This document shows positions 1-8,431 of a stretch of DNA of 37,189 nt, one piece after another. This DNA comes from Nitrososphaera sp. AFS (GTDB lineage: Archaea; Thermoproteota; Nitrososphaeria; Nitrososphaerales; Nitrososphaeraceae): NCBI RefSeq assembly GCF_009898475.1, contig NZ_QURE01000008.1, forward strand, positions 34,004-71,192, written 5' to 3'. Under the pieces are notes generated by a model. The model was not told the DNA's origin. It searched no databases and saw only the letters and a program-made list of their open reading frames with translations. The position numbers and the translations under genes were made by a program. Numbering within the stretch: the first letter of the stretch is position 1; the number at the start of each line of letters is the position of its first letter.

Positions 1-410
1 GTTATTTCTATGCAAAAAATGCATGACAATCAGGTTAACTAATGTAAGCGAACTTGTACTAATTAGTATATCTTCAGGCAATAACCAAGACTATACTGAC
101 TTATCTTGGAACTGTTAGCGAGAATTAATTTTTTATGATAGTACAAACTATAGTTTCAGTTTGCCAGGGTTTATTCGAAATTTACATACAGCGAGAGATC
201 AGAGGATCTAACCATTTAATTAATTTCAGACTCAAATTGGCCTTAATTCAATAGTAATACCTGGAATTAGAAATAGGTTCGCTCTAAAAATAGAGATGGT
301 TGAAATAGGAATTACTATGTTGGGACATGGTAGTGAACGATAAGTTTACTCCCAGGAGTTGCTAAAATCCAACTTTCATCGATTGTGATTCATATTGTGC
401 TAGCTATATT
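1..410. other. Gene-free spacer at the left edge
   Basis: AT-rich sequence with no credible ORF, no tRNA-like cloverleaf and no clear repeat. It lies downstream of the TFE gene, which ends at 411 on the minus strand, so it should hold that gene's 3' untranslated region. I see nothing else that I can support. Confidence 0.5.
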
Positions 411-930
411 CTACTGATTTCTTGATATATCAGCAGTGATTTGTTCAATTTTGAAACGAAGTGCCTCTTTTACTCGGCCATTATCGACCATGTTAAGAGG
501 TCCCTTACAATTGGTACACTTAAAGAACAGCTCTACAGCTTCGTCAAACTTAAGTCTCTGGCACTCCTTATTTCCACAATGGTAAAATTCAGAAGATTCT
601 TCATACTCCAAACGAATTTGCAAACGATCTAGGATTTTTTTCTTTTGATTATCTATAAAATACTTGATCTTTTTTCGCCCTCCACCTGTAAACAAACCAT
701 CCTTTCTTTTCATCCTTGACTCTTATCCCAGTTATTAGGGCCTTCCCAAACATATCATAAAGGACTTTTCGAATTATATTGATCCGTAAACCAGTTGCGC
801 TCGCTATCTCTTCATCTGTTGCGTCGTCAGTATTTAAAAGCCCTCGAGCAACCTTTAGATATTCCTCGCCTCCAATAAGGCCTGCAATTTTAACGAAAGA
901 ATCTTCATATTCAACTGAACGCATATACAT
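411..930 (-). CDS. tfe: Transcription factor E (TFE / TFIIE-alpha homologue), split by a +1 frameshift
   Basis: TFE stabilises the open complex formed by TBP, TFB and archaeal RNA polymerase. Two overlapping minus-strand frames make up one gene. The first (930 to 649) is the winged-helix domain, ending WRAKKDQV then FYR-stop. The second (open from 713 to 411) supplies the continuation FIDNQKKKILDRL, a zinc ribbon (CGNKEC and CTNC pairs) and the tail. Removing one T from the T-run at about 654-657 (codons GTA TTT T ATA) joins them into 172 residues, the usual TFE length. The sequence seen is therefore a one-base insertion, from sequencing error, real mutation or recoding. The ATG at 930 lies about 26 nt from a TATA box, implying a leaderless mRNA. 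Family identification is solid; the cause of the frameshift is unknown. Confidence 0.88.
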
Positions 931-1258
931 TGTTACTAATCGCTATTTTTGGATATATAGTTAGCGATAAGGTTCCGTGGCCATCAGAATCGCCTACTCA
1001 TATATAACCTTTTAACGGATACGTATTCCGAATATCCGAGTTAAACCAAGAAAAAGGTACTATGGTGTGCAGCCACTAAGAAAATAAAATTCTAAGATTA
1101 GCTTTGGCTGTACCTCGAGCAAAAGTATTGAAAAGCATTGAGAATAGGTTTGTTGACCTCTACTTGGTCTCCGTGATAAAGGTTCGCGAGGATTAGTTAT
1201 GTAATTTATCGCACACGAAATGCTAATACGATTGGCTAGCATATTGAGTGTAGTAACG
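931..1258. other. Divergent intergenic region tfe / zinc-ribbon gene
   Basis: This spacer separates two divergently transcribed genes and should hold both promoters. The tfe TATA box is visible at about 956. For the rightward gene I see only weak AT-rich candidates around 1195-1235. The minus-strand ORF across 1060-1329 shows no family features and overlaps the start of the next gene, so I treat it as chance. Confidence 0.45.
950..961 (-). promoter_or_regulatory. TATA box of tfe
   Basis: Minus-strand CTATATATCC is centred near 956, about 26 nt from the ATG at 930. That spacing is expected for a TATA box driving a leaderless transcript, and it supports the chosen start. Confidence 0.6.
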
Positions 1259-2092
1259 ATGGTTGAAAATAATAATTTATCAGAAAAGAAATTACGTGGA
1301 TCTGGAGGGTATGTGTTGGCTAAAATCACCGAGGCTGAACAGAAGAAAGGAAACCTAGGTGGACCAGATCTTTTTCTTGCCGGCGTAGGTAGACTGAGCG
1401 AGGACCGGTTTTCGAAATACTATTGTAACAAATGTGAAAAGGAATTTCCAGGCTGCCCCAGAATTGATTATGAAACACCCAATGAAGACTTGGGCGAGGG
1501 AATAAGATTACTCGAGACTGGCGAGTACAAATGTGCTGGATGTAATAACACGATATCCCAATATCGAAAGTTTAGTTCTCCAGAAGCATCCATAGACACC
1601 TCTGGCCCAGAGATACAACACCAAGCCTCATATGACGAAGGAGAGCGGAGCGCAGCAGTATCCTCTCCAGAATTGGGTGCAACAACTACTTTGAATCATC
1701 ATGCGTATTCGCCTACTAGTAAGGGTGCAGGCGTAGTTAAATCATCTGTAGGTAACGGAGGGAGGTTGGAGGGATTTGTTCCAATTCAATCCCTAATAGG
1801 CATGCCAGCGTACGATAGCGAAGCTATGTTGATAGGTACGGTTTTAGAACTGGGGCTGCGTAAAGCATCTAATGGCAAAATGGATCTAAGCATGAAAATT
1901 CGCACTGACAATGACCTTTCCAATCGTTCTACCGAAGTTTTGTGGGAGAACATTTCTAAGATTGGGGATGTGGTACTACTGAGTACGAAACCATCATCTG
2001 TAAATGATATCCTTCCCAAGTGTTCATCATGTGGACATGAAAATGAAGAGGCGGCCATTTTTTGTGAAGAATGTGGAAAGAAACTGATTTAA
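1259..2092 (+). CDS. Zinc-ribbon / PRC-barrel-like protein, function unknown
   Basis: 277 residues from the preferred ATG; an in-frame ATG at 1220 would add a poorly supported 13-residue leader. Three parts are visible. First, an N-terminal region with two CxxC pairs (C56/C59 and C92/C95), probably one zinc site. Second, a low-complexity Ser/Glu/Gly linker of about 70 residues. Third, a PRC-barrel-like fold at about 173-243 (GMPAYDSE, IGTVLEL, KIGDVVLLS) followed by a terminal zinc ribbon (CSSCGH then CEEC, C255-C272). PRC-barrels occur in RNA-processing and cell-division proteins; thaumarchaeal CdvA has one, but this is not CdvA because the coiled coil is missing. Its stop overlaps that of the convergent acyl-CoA synthetase gene. 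I do not recognise a specific function. Confidence 0.75.
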   Translation: MVENNNLSEKKLRGSGGYVLAKITEAEQKKGNLGGPDLFLAGVGRLSEDRFSKYYCNKCEKEFPGCPRIDYETPNEDLGEGIRLLETGEYKCAGCNNTISQYRKFSSPEASIDTSGPEIQHQASYDEGERSAAVSSPELGATTTLNHHAYSPTSKGAGVVKSSVGNGGRLEGFVPIQSLIGMPAYDSEAMLIGTVLELGLRKASNGKMDLSMKIRTDNDLSNRSTEVLWENISKIGDVVLLSTKPSSVNDILPKCSSCGHENEEAAIFCEECGKKLI

Positions 2093-4218
2093 AACAGTAG
2101 GCTTATCCTAACATCCAGAGTCCTCACGCCTTTTCCTTCTTCCAATACTAGCAGCGGATTTATATCTATTTCTCCAATGTCAGGAAAATCAGTTACTAGT
2201 TGGGAGAGAAGTTGCAAACTATCGACTATGGCATTGATGTCTGATGGTTTTTCACCCCTTACACCCTTCAAGAGGCTAAGCGCTTTTATCGAGTGAACCA
2301 TTTGAGTTGCCTCTTCAGCATTCAAAGGGGCTAACCTGAAAACAACATCTTTGAGAATTTCTACATATACACCTCCAAGGCCAACCATGACTATCGGGCC
2401 GAATAATGGATCTTGTTTGGAACCAAGAATTATTTCTTTGCCATTTTTCACCATCTCCTGAACCAGTACTCCTTTAATGTTTGCAGAAGGCTTGTACTTT
2501 TTGGCATTTTGAATTATGGTATTAAATGCGGCTTTGACCTCATCCTCAGTAGAAAGCCCAACCTTCACCCCTCCTGCATCAGACTTATGAATAATATCTT
2601 GGGATGAAACCTTTAGTACTACAGGATAACCTAGTGTGTTGGAGGCCTGTGTGCATTCCTGCTCACTTTTGCAGAGTACTATTTTTGGCGGTTTGAATCC
2701 ATACGCTCCAAGAACTTCATATCCTTCATCTTCTGTAAGATTTTTTCTGCCAGATTTTCTAACAATGTCAAAGATTCTCTTCACCTTATCCTTATCCGCT
2801 GTGATTGCCTTCGATTTTCCGGCTGGCCTTGTTATCCAGTTCTTAAATCGGTACATAGATTTGAGCGTGCGGATGGCTGATTCAGCATACATAAAGTGTG
2901 GAATCCCTCCTTCAGAGAGAATTTCCTTATTTTCGCTACCCTCAGCAAGGCCCATCAAAGCTGCTAAAACCGGTTTTCCGTAGCTCTTTGAAATTTTGAC
3001 AATCGTCCTAGCCAGATCATTATAATCAAGGGTAGCTGAAGGTGTACACATAACAACAACAGAACCAACAGTCGAATTTGCCATCACTTCGCTAAGAACA
3101 CTTTCAAACCGAGCAAAATCTGCATCTCCCACAATATCAACCGGGTTCCTCGAAGATCCGTGTGGAGGAATAACGTTTGCAATAGCTTCTTTTGAAGAGG
3201 ATAGATCGGCCATCTTCAGTCCATATCTTGAACATGCATCAGTTGAGATAATAGCGGGCCCTCCTGCATTAGATACAATTACTACACCGCTATTCTCTGA
3301 AGGCATTGGTTGCTTTGAAAACGCAGTTGCGAGCTCAAAGAGCTCCTGCATTGTATCCACCCTAATTACACCTGTTTGAACAAAAAGCGCATCATAAACC
3401 TCATCAGCGCCCATCAGCGCACCAGTGTGGGAGATTGCGGCCTTGGCACCCTCCGGAGTTCTACCTGCCTTTAATATTATGATCGGTTTTCTTTCCTCAG
3501 TAACAATTCTTTTCGCGATATTCATGAACCGCCTCCCATCGTGAATATCTTCTAAATACATCACGATAACCTTGGTTTCCTCGTCATCAGCTAAAAGTTC
3601 GAGGATGTCATTTTCATCCATATCAACCTTGTTTCCCATACTTATGACCTTTGAGAACCCGATACCCTGTCCGATTGCATCTTCTACAGTTGCAGCGCAG
3701 ATTGCGCCACTTTGGGATAAAAGAGCTATTCGACCATGCCTTGGTGTAAATTTTAAGAATGTGAGGTTCATTATGTTGTTGGCTGAAAGGCTCATAATTC
3801 CAAGACAATTGGGGCCAATGATCCTAGTTCCATGCCTTTTCGCAATTGAACCAATGTCTCTTTCCAAGCTCGCACCCCGCTCATCAACTTCTTTGAATCC
3901 AGCTGTGACGATAATCGCGCCTTTTATTTTTTTTCTGCCTACCTCTTCCATTACTGATGGGACAACTCTGTTAGGGGTCGCGACAACGGCCAGATCGATT
4001 TCGTCTTGTACATCCAGGACAGACTTGTAGGCGGGGATACCCATCACGGTAGGACTGGACGGATTAATCGGATAAATGTTGCCTTTGTATCCATTCATGA
4101 TATTGGATAATATAGCTCTGCCCACTCCTGCCTTTTCAGACGCACCGATAATTGCAATTGATCTAGGCGATAGGAAAACTTGCTTCTCATCTTTGCTCAG
4201 TGAAGAAGATGAAGACAT
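2089..4218 (-). CDS. ADP-forming acyl-CoA synthetase (NDP-forming acid:CoA ligase), fused alpha-beta
   Basis: This 709-residue enzyme joins an acid to CoA, coupled to ATP to ADP + Pi. An N-terminal CoA-binding Rossmann domain (IAIIGASEKAGVGR, about 21-35) is followed by a succinyl-CoA-synthetase-like region carrying the phospho-histidine motif ISHTGA (His264). A C-terminal ATP-grasp domain (about 490-709) has the second conserved histidine in IIHKSDAGGV. In ammonia-oxidising archaea, enzymes of this family and length act as 3-hydroxypropionyl-CoA and 4-hydroxybutyryl-CoA synthetases of the 3HP/4HB carbon-fixation cycle. Which acid this one uses cannot be read here, and no other cycle gene adjoins it. 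A TATA-like TTATAAATA near 4247-4256 lies about 30 nt upstream of the ATG. Confidence 0.9.
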   Translation of the reverse strand: MSSSSSLSKDEKQVFLSPRSIAIIGASEKAGVGRAILSNIMNGYKGNIYPINPSSPTVMGIPAYKSVLDVQDEIDLAVVATPNRVVPSVMEEVGRKKIKGAIIVTAGFKEVDERGASLERDIGSIAKRHGTRIIGPNCLGIMSLSANNIMNLTFLKFTPRHGRIALLSQSGAICAATVEDAIGQGIGFSKVISMGNKVDMDENDILELLADDEETKVIVMYLEDIHDGRRFMNIAKRIVTEERKPIIILKAGRTPEGAKAAISHTGALMGADEVYDALFVQTGVIRVDTMQELFELATAFSKQPMPSENSGVVIVSNAGGPAIISTDACSRYGLKMADLSSSKEAIANVIPPHGSSRNPVDIVGDADFARFESVLSEVMANSTVGSVVVMCTPSATLDYNDLARTIVKISKSYGKPVLAALMGLAEGSENKEILSEGGIPHFMYAESAIRTLKSMYRFKNWITRPAGKSKAITADKDKVKRIFDIVRKSGRKNLTEDEGYEVLGAYGFKPPKIVLCKSEQECTQASNTLGYPVVLKVSSQDIIHKSDAGGVKVGLSTEDEVKAAFNTIIQNAKKYKPSANIKGVLVQEMVKNGKEIILGSKQDPLFGPIVMVGLGGVYVEILKDVVFRLAPLNAEEATQMVHSIKALSLLKGVRGEKPSDINAIVDSLQLLSQLVTDFPDIGEIDINPLLVLEEGKGVRTLDVRISLLF

Positions 4219-4343
4219 ATAGAAAATAGAAAAATGTCAACATGGTTATAAATATATGTAGCTTCACAAATTATTTGGCACCCATAAGAACATTAAAACC
4301 CTCAGAAACCTAAAGCATTTAATCTCTTTTTACGAATTTCAAT

Positions 4344-5741
4344 ATGTTGAATGAGAGTATCAACGCTATAATAGATTCTGGAATGAAATATCTCATTGCT
4401 GACCTTCAAAAACTAATTAGACAGCCCAGTATATCAGCCAAGAATGAAGGAATGAACGACTGCGCCCGTCTAGTGGCTCAGCTCATGGAAAACGCTGGTC
4501 TTCAAACAGAACTCTTAACACTTGATAAACAAGGAGATAACAAGAAAAAAGATATACCACCAGTTGTATTCGGTGAGGTGAGATCAAAGGCTCACCCTAA
4601 TTCTAAGACTTTGCTATTTTATAATCACTATGATGTCCAACCTGTAGAACCAGTGGAACTCTGGAAGGAAGATCCGTTTAGCGGGAAAGTCAAAGGGGAC
4701 AGGATTTATGGCAGGGGTTCAACAGATGACAAGGGTGAATTAATAACTCGCGTCAAGGCGGTGGAATTTTTATTGAAAAAGTATGGCGATCTGCCATGTA
4801 ACATAAAATTCGTCGTAGAAGGGGAAGAAGAAATAGGCAGTGTTCACATCAGAAAATATCTTCTCAAATATAAACATAAATTTGCATCTGATAACGTGAT
4901 CTGGGAGTTCGGATATGTCGATAGTAGTGGCAGACCAATTATAAGCCTAGGAATGAAGGGGCTACTTTATGTGGAGCTGGTTGCAAAGGGTCCCTTTCGT
5001 GATGTCCACTCTAGTTTGGCTGTTCTGATTGAAAACCCAGCCTGGCGACTGGTCCAAGCACTAAGCTCGCTGAGAAGCAAAAATGGAAAGATATTGATCG
5101 AAGATTGGTACAAGGAGGTACAGCAATTCACACGAGAGGAATTAGAACTCGTTTCAAACGAACCTTTTGATGAACAAGAATTCAGGGAACAATATGGCCA
5201 AGAGAAATTCGTGAACAACATACGGGGTAACGAGACAAAGAAAGCACTGGTGGGTATGCCAACGTGCAATATTGCTGGCCTAATTTCAGGATATACAGGC
5301 AAGGGACCCAAAACCATTCTACCCTCTACAGCCCTGGCTAAACTTGATTTTAGGTTAGTGCCAGACATGGATCCTAAGACCCAATTCAATCGGTTAAAGA
5401 CTCATTTGGAAAGAAACGGTTTTGGTGATCTAATTGAAATAGGATTTATTCATGGAGAACGACCATACAGAACGCCTATTGGGAATCCAATGTTAACACT
5501 AGTAAAGGATTCTGCAGCTGAAGCATTTGGAACGAATCCAATCATTAGTATATCATCTTCTGGAACCGGACCCATGCATTCTTTCGCAACCATACTTTCA
5601 GCTCCTTGTGTTTCTGTCGGAAGCACTTACATTTTTTCTCGAATGCATTCGCCAAATGAGTTCGCAAGAATAGATTTACTAAATAAGGCAACTAAGTGTA
5701 TGGCCAACATCATCGAAAGATTTGGTTCAGTAAGGAAGTAG
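4344..5741 (+). CDS. M20-family metallopeptidase (dipeptidase / ArgE-DapE-CPG2 type)
   Basis: 465 residues, full length for the family. The metal-site motifs are all present: NHYDVQP (His95, Asp97), GRGSTDDKGE (bridging Asp near 127-128) and VEGEEEIGS (catalytic Glu and metal ligand at about 161-163). A dimerisation insert follows and a late histidine (RMHSPNE) completes the site. Family members are di-zinc hydrolases acting on dipeptides or N-acyl amino acids. The overall layout resembles cytosolic non-specific dipeptidases, but the substrate cannot be assigned. There is no signal peptide, so it is cytoplasmic. A TATA-like CATTTAAT lies about 25 nt before the ATG, consistent with a leaderless mRNA. 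It is transcribed alone, divergent from the acyl-CoA synthetase. Confidence 0.88.
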   Translation: MLNESINAIIDSGMKYLIADLQKLIRQPSISAKNEGMNDCARLVAQLMENAGLQTELLTLDKQGDNKKKDIPPVVFGEVRSKAHPNSKTLLFYNHYDVQPVEPVELWKEDPFSGKVKGDRIYGRGSTDDKGELITRVKAVEFLLKKYGDLPCNIKFVVEGEEEIGSVHIRKYLLKYKHKFASDNVIWEFGYVDSSGRPIISLGMKGLLYVELVAKGPFRDVHSSLAVLIENPAWRLVQALSSLRSKNGKILIEDWYKEVQQFTREELELVSNEPFDEQEFREQYGQEKFVNNIRGNETKKALVGMPTCNIAGLISGYTGKGPKTILPSTALAKLDFRLVPDMDPKTQFNRLKTHLERNGFGDLIEIGFIHGERPYRTPIGNPMLTLVKDSAAEAFGTNPIISISSSGTGPMHSFATILSAPCVSVGSTYIFSRMHSPNEFARIDLLNKATKCMANIIERFGSVRK

Positions 5742-6042
5742 AAGAGTCTAACGGATCCAATACTGTAATGGCCTTATGACCTTCGTTTGTTGGGACAATA
5801 CCATCAGTCATATCGCTTGATCATAAAGAAATAAGCGAATTTGAAAACCCTTAGTGAGGCCGATGACATACACGGTCATCCAAACATTTGAAGAATTTAA
5901 GTGAAGGTATAATATAGGGTGAAAGGCAGGGCCTAAAGTCCTTGCATTTGGTATTTAACAATGAAATTATGAATGTAGTACTTGGTAATGCCCTTTTAAA
6001 GCTTAATTATGACATCGGATCCTATTTTAGGAGATACTGCGG
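5742..6042 (+). other. Spacer upstream of glnA
   Basis: No ORF. It contains an inverted repeat GATGAC-7nt-GTCATC at about 5861-5879, a TATA-like TATAATATA at about 5908-5916, and the proximal glnA promoter listed separately. The distal TATA would give a transcript starting near 5938 with a leader of about 100 nt, so glnA may have two promoters; this is inference. Confidence 0.4.
5992..6034 (+). promoter_or_regulatory. glnA proximal TATA box and Shine-Dalgarno
   Basis: CTTTTAAAGC (centre about 5997) is a TATA-like element that places transcription start near 6023. TTAGGAGA at 6027-6034 is a good Shine-Dalgarno sequence 8 nt before the TTG at 6043. An in-frame TAG at 6028-6030 rules out any longer start, so this site fixes TTG as the initiator. 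Confidence 0.6.
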
Positions 6043-7509
6043 TTGCCATATAGATTAGATGATGGTAAAATTGAACCCTTATCCTTTACAGCAGATGAGA
6101 TCGTGCAAAAGCTAAAAGATGACAGAATCAAGTTTCTTGACTTGCAATTTACAGGACTTACTGGAAGATTTCATCATACAACCATGACCGCGAAAATGTT
6201 GCATAGAGAGGACTTTGAAGAAGGTCTACCAAAATTAGACGGGTCCTCCATACGTGGTTTTACAGAAATTCATGAATCCGATTTGATCCTTAAGCCTGAT
6301 CCATCAACGTACGCCACCATCCCATGGATCGAAAAAGATACTACCGCAAGGCTCATTTGTGATATTGTGACCGGCGGCTCTGAAAGAAATCCATTTCCAC
6401 GAGACCCTAGAGGCATAGCAACTAAGGCAGCTAACTACGTACAGGAAATGGGCTACGAAACCTCTTTTTGGGGCCCCGAGGTCGAATTCTTTGTATTTGA
6501 CAAACTTGAGGCCAACACTATGACGCCTTACCATGGACAGAGTTACAGAATAACTTCAAAGGAAGCACCATGGTCTACCGAAGGTGTAGGATATTCACTT
6601 AGGTTGAAAGAAGGATATCTTCCAAGCGCTCCTGGTGATACTCTTATGGATTATAGAAATGAGTGTGTTGATGTTTTAGGAAACGATTTCGGGATAATAT
6701 GTGATACTCATCATCATGAAGTGGCGACCGCGGGTCAATGTGAAATTGACATCAGATATGACACGCTTGTGAATGCAGCTGATTCTGTTCAGAGTTACAA
6801 GTATGTAGTTAAGAATATTGCAAAAAAATACGAAATGGTTGCAACTATGATGCCGAAGCCAATCGCTCTTGATAATGGATCCGGCATGCACGTAAACGTC
6901 AGCTTATGGGACAAAGAAAAGAATCTTTTTTTTGACGAGACAGACGATTATGCAGAAATATCAGAAACTGCACGATATTTCGGAGGTGGAATAATTGAAC
7001 ACGCAAATGCACTAGCTGCCATTGTAGCTCCCACAACTAACTCCTATAGAAGGTTAGTGCCAGGATATGAAGCACCCGTATATGTTGCGTGGAGCAAGGG
7101 GAACAGATCCGCAATTATTAGAATCCCCGCCCATTATAAGGGAAGCAAATTTGCACCCATGAAAAGAATCGAGTTCAGAGCTCCTGATCCTTCCTGCAAT
7201 CCTTATTTTGCATTCTCGGCGATAGTTGCAGCTGGGATAGACGGCATTATCAAAAAGAAGCCTCTTGGTGACGCTATTGATGAAGATATCTTCAAGATGA
7301 GTCCACATAGGCGTAGGCAGCTCGGAGTTAAGCAGTTGCCTGCAAGCTTGAGAGAAGCCTACGAGGCATTAGAGTGCGACAGAAATTTCCTTAAGCAGAT
7401 TTTTGATGATGACGCCATCGACAGTATAATCGAACATGAACTCAGAGAATTTAATGAAGTTGCAATTAGGCCACATCCACACGAGTTTTCTATGTATGCA
7501 GATGTATAG
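6043..7509 (+). CDS. glnA: Glutamine synthetase type I
   Basis: This enzyme makes glutamine from glutamate, ammonia and ATP, the main ammonia-assimilation step. All family motifs are visible in 488 residues: DGSS (66-69), GPEVEFF metal-binding strand (144-150), DNGSGMH (277-283), the loop around NSYRRLVPGYEAP, and the arginine-rich RIEFRAPDPSCNP segment. At the place where enterobacterial GS carries its adenylylated tyrosine (NLYDLP), this protein reads DIFKMS, so control by adenylylation looks impossible; feedback or transcriptional control is more likely. It starts with TTG, supported by a Shine-Dalgarno sequence and an upstream stop. An Lrp/AsnC regulator lies downstream in convergent orientation. 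Confidence 0.96.
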   Translation: MPYRLDDGKIEPLSFTADEIVQKLKDDRIKFLDLQFTGLTGRFHHTTMTAKMLHREDFEEGLPKLDGSSIRGFTEIHESDLILKPDPSTYATIPWIEKDTTARLICDIVTGGSERNPFPRDPRGIATKAANYVQEMGYETSFWGPEVEFFVFDKLEANTMTPYHGQSYRITSKEAPWSTEGVGYSLRLKEGYLPSAPGDTLMDYRNECVDVLGNDFGIICDTHHHEVATAGQCEIDIRYDTLVNAADSVQSYKYVVKNIAKKYEMVATMMPKPIALDNGSGMHVNVSLWDKEKNLFFDETDDYAEISETARYFGGGIIEHANALAAIVAPTTNSYRRLVPGYEAPVYVAWSKGNRSAIIRIPAHYKGSKFAPMKRIEFRAPDPSCNPYFAFSAIVAAGIDGIIKKKPLGDAIDEDIFKMSPHRRRQLGVKQLPASLREAYEALECDRNFLKQIFDDDAIDSIIEHELREFNEVAIRPHPHEFSMYADV

Positions 7510-7515
7510 AACTTG

Positions 7516-7669
7516 CTATGTATAGGCCTAGATTGTCTCACTATTAGCGTGTTTATTGTTTACTATTTTGCGATGTGAATATGACATGACAACCCACAGC
7601 GAGTTCATGCATTTCTACAAACTATGTATAGAGCAGTCTTGCGTCTATCAAGTATTCTCATTGTTTACT
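7516..7669 (+). repeat. Degenerate tandem duplication downstream of glnA (period about 105 nt)
   Basis: Two 10-mers recur in the same order and nearly the same spacing. CTATGTATAG occurs at 7516 and 7622; ATTGTTTACT occurs at 7555 and 7660, each second copy followed by a GATG-NN-GAAT-like stretch. Sequence between the anchors is only loosely similar. This looks like an old local duplication in the spacer between convergent glnA and the Lrp gene; coincidence cannot be fully excluded. Confidence 0.4.
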
Positions 7670-7759
7670 CTGTGATGCCGAATAAACAATATGGTGCTTT
7701 ATTGTGGGTCTACACCAATCATGAACTTCAATGACTGAAAATAAACATACGTCCTCAAA

Positions 7760-8275
7760 CTACCTGAGGGCCGCTCGTTCAGCCGACTCTGTCTTAGTGG
7801 CAATGTCGCGCTTCAAGGATACGATCTGCTCTTCTTTCCTCGATTTCAAAACAGGCATCAGCTCCGTTTCCAGAATGTGTGGTAATGTACGGATTTTATT
7901 TTCTACAATATCCCTCATCTGCTCCAAATTTTTAGCACGAATTTTTAGCATAAGATCAAAAGTGCCGTGCATCTCATGAACCTCAAGTACCTCGTCAACA
8001 AGAGAAAGATCAATGATAACGCTCTCTACGGAGCCAGGATCTGTATTTATGCCCATAAATGCCAGATGATCATATCCAAGCCGATCGTTATCTACTGAAA
8101 GAGTGAACTTGTTTATTATTCCTGCGTCCACCATTCTACGAACCCTCATGTGTATAGTGGCATCAGATACTCCAATTTGTTTAGCTATCTCCACGAATGG
8201 AGTGGATGAATCTTCGCCTAACTTGTCTAAAATCTTTAGGTTTATGTCATCTAATATTTCATAGTCGAACTGCAA
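7760..8275 (-). CDS. Lrp/AsnC-family transcriptional regulator
   Basis: 171 residues from the preferred start. The N-terminal helix-turn-helix reads LDDINLKILDKL, then EIAKQIGVSDATIHMRVRRM with the turn and recognition helix. It is followed by the C-terminal RAM ligand-sensing domain (HEMHGTFDLMLKI) and a charged tail. The frame stays open to a TTG at 8293, but a strong TATA box at 8301-8312 is too close to that codon and sits about 28 nt from the TTG at 8275. The shorter form on a leaderless mRNA is therefore favoured. Lrp-type regulators commonly control amino-acid and nitrogen genes; its position convergent to glnA fits that but does not prove it. The ligand is unknown. Confidence 0.9.
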   Translation of the reverse strand: MQFDYEILDDINLKILDKLGEDSSTPFVEIAKQIGVSDATIHMRVRRMVDAGIINKFTLSVDNDRLGYDHLAFMGINTDPGSVESVIIDLSLVDEVLEVHEMHGTFDLMLKIRAKNLEQMRDIVENKIRTLPHILETELMPVLKSRKEEQIVSLKRDIATKTESAERAALR

Positions 8276-8300
8276 GTAGTAAAAATTTACCAACTGCCTG

Positions 8301-8312
8301 TTATATACTTTT
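8301..8312 (-). promoter_or_regulatory. TATA box of the Lrp/AsnC regulator gene
   Basis: Minus-strand AAAGTATATAAC is a clear archaeal TATA element. It decides the start codon: 8275 lies at the normal distance, whereas 8293 would fall inside the region covered by the pre-initiation complex. Confidence 0.6.
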
Positions 8313-8431
8313 ATCGAAATGGGAATAGGAATAGATATAAAAATTCCCGACGTACGATCTATGACTACATTTAATTACTGCGTATCCATTTAAATATCCT
8401 TTTTTGACAATAATAATAAGGCAGACTCATA

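Noticed and set aside
3572-4030. Plus-strand 152-codon frame inside the acyl-CoA synthetase gene
   Set aside because: It is the antisense shadow of a well-supported conserved gene.
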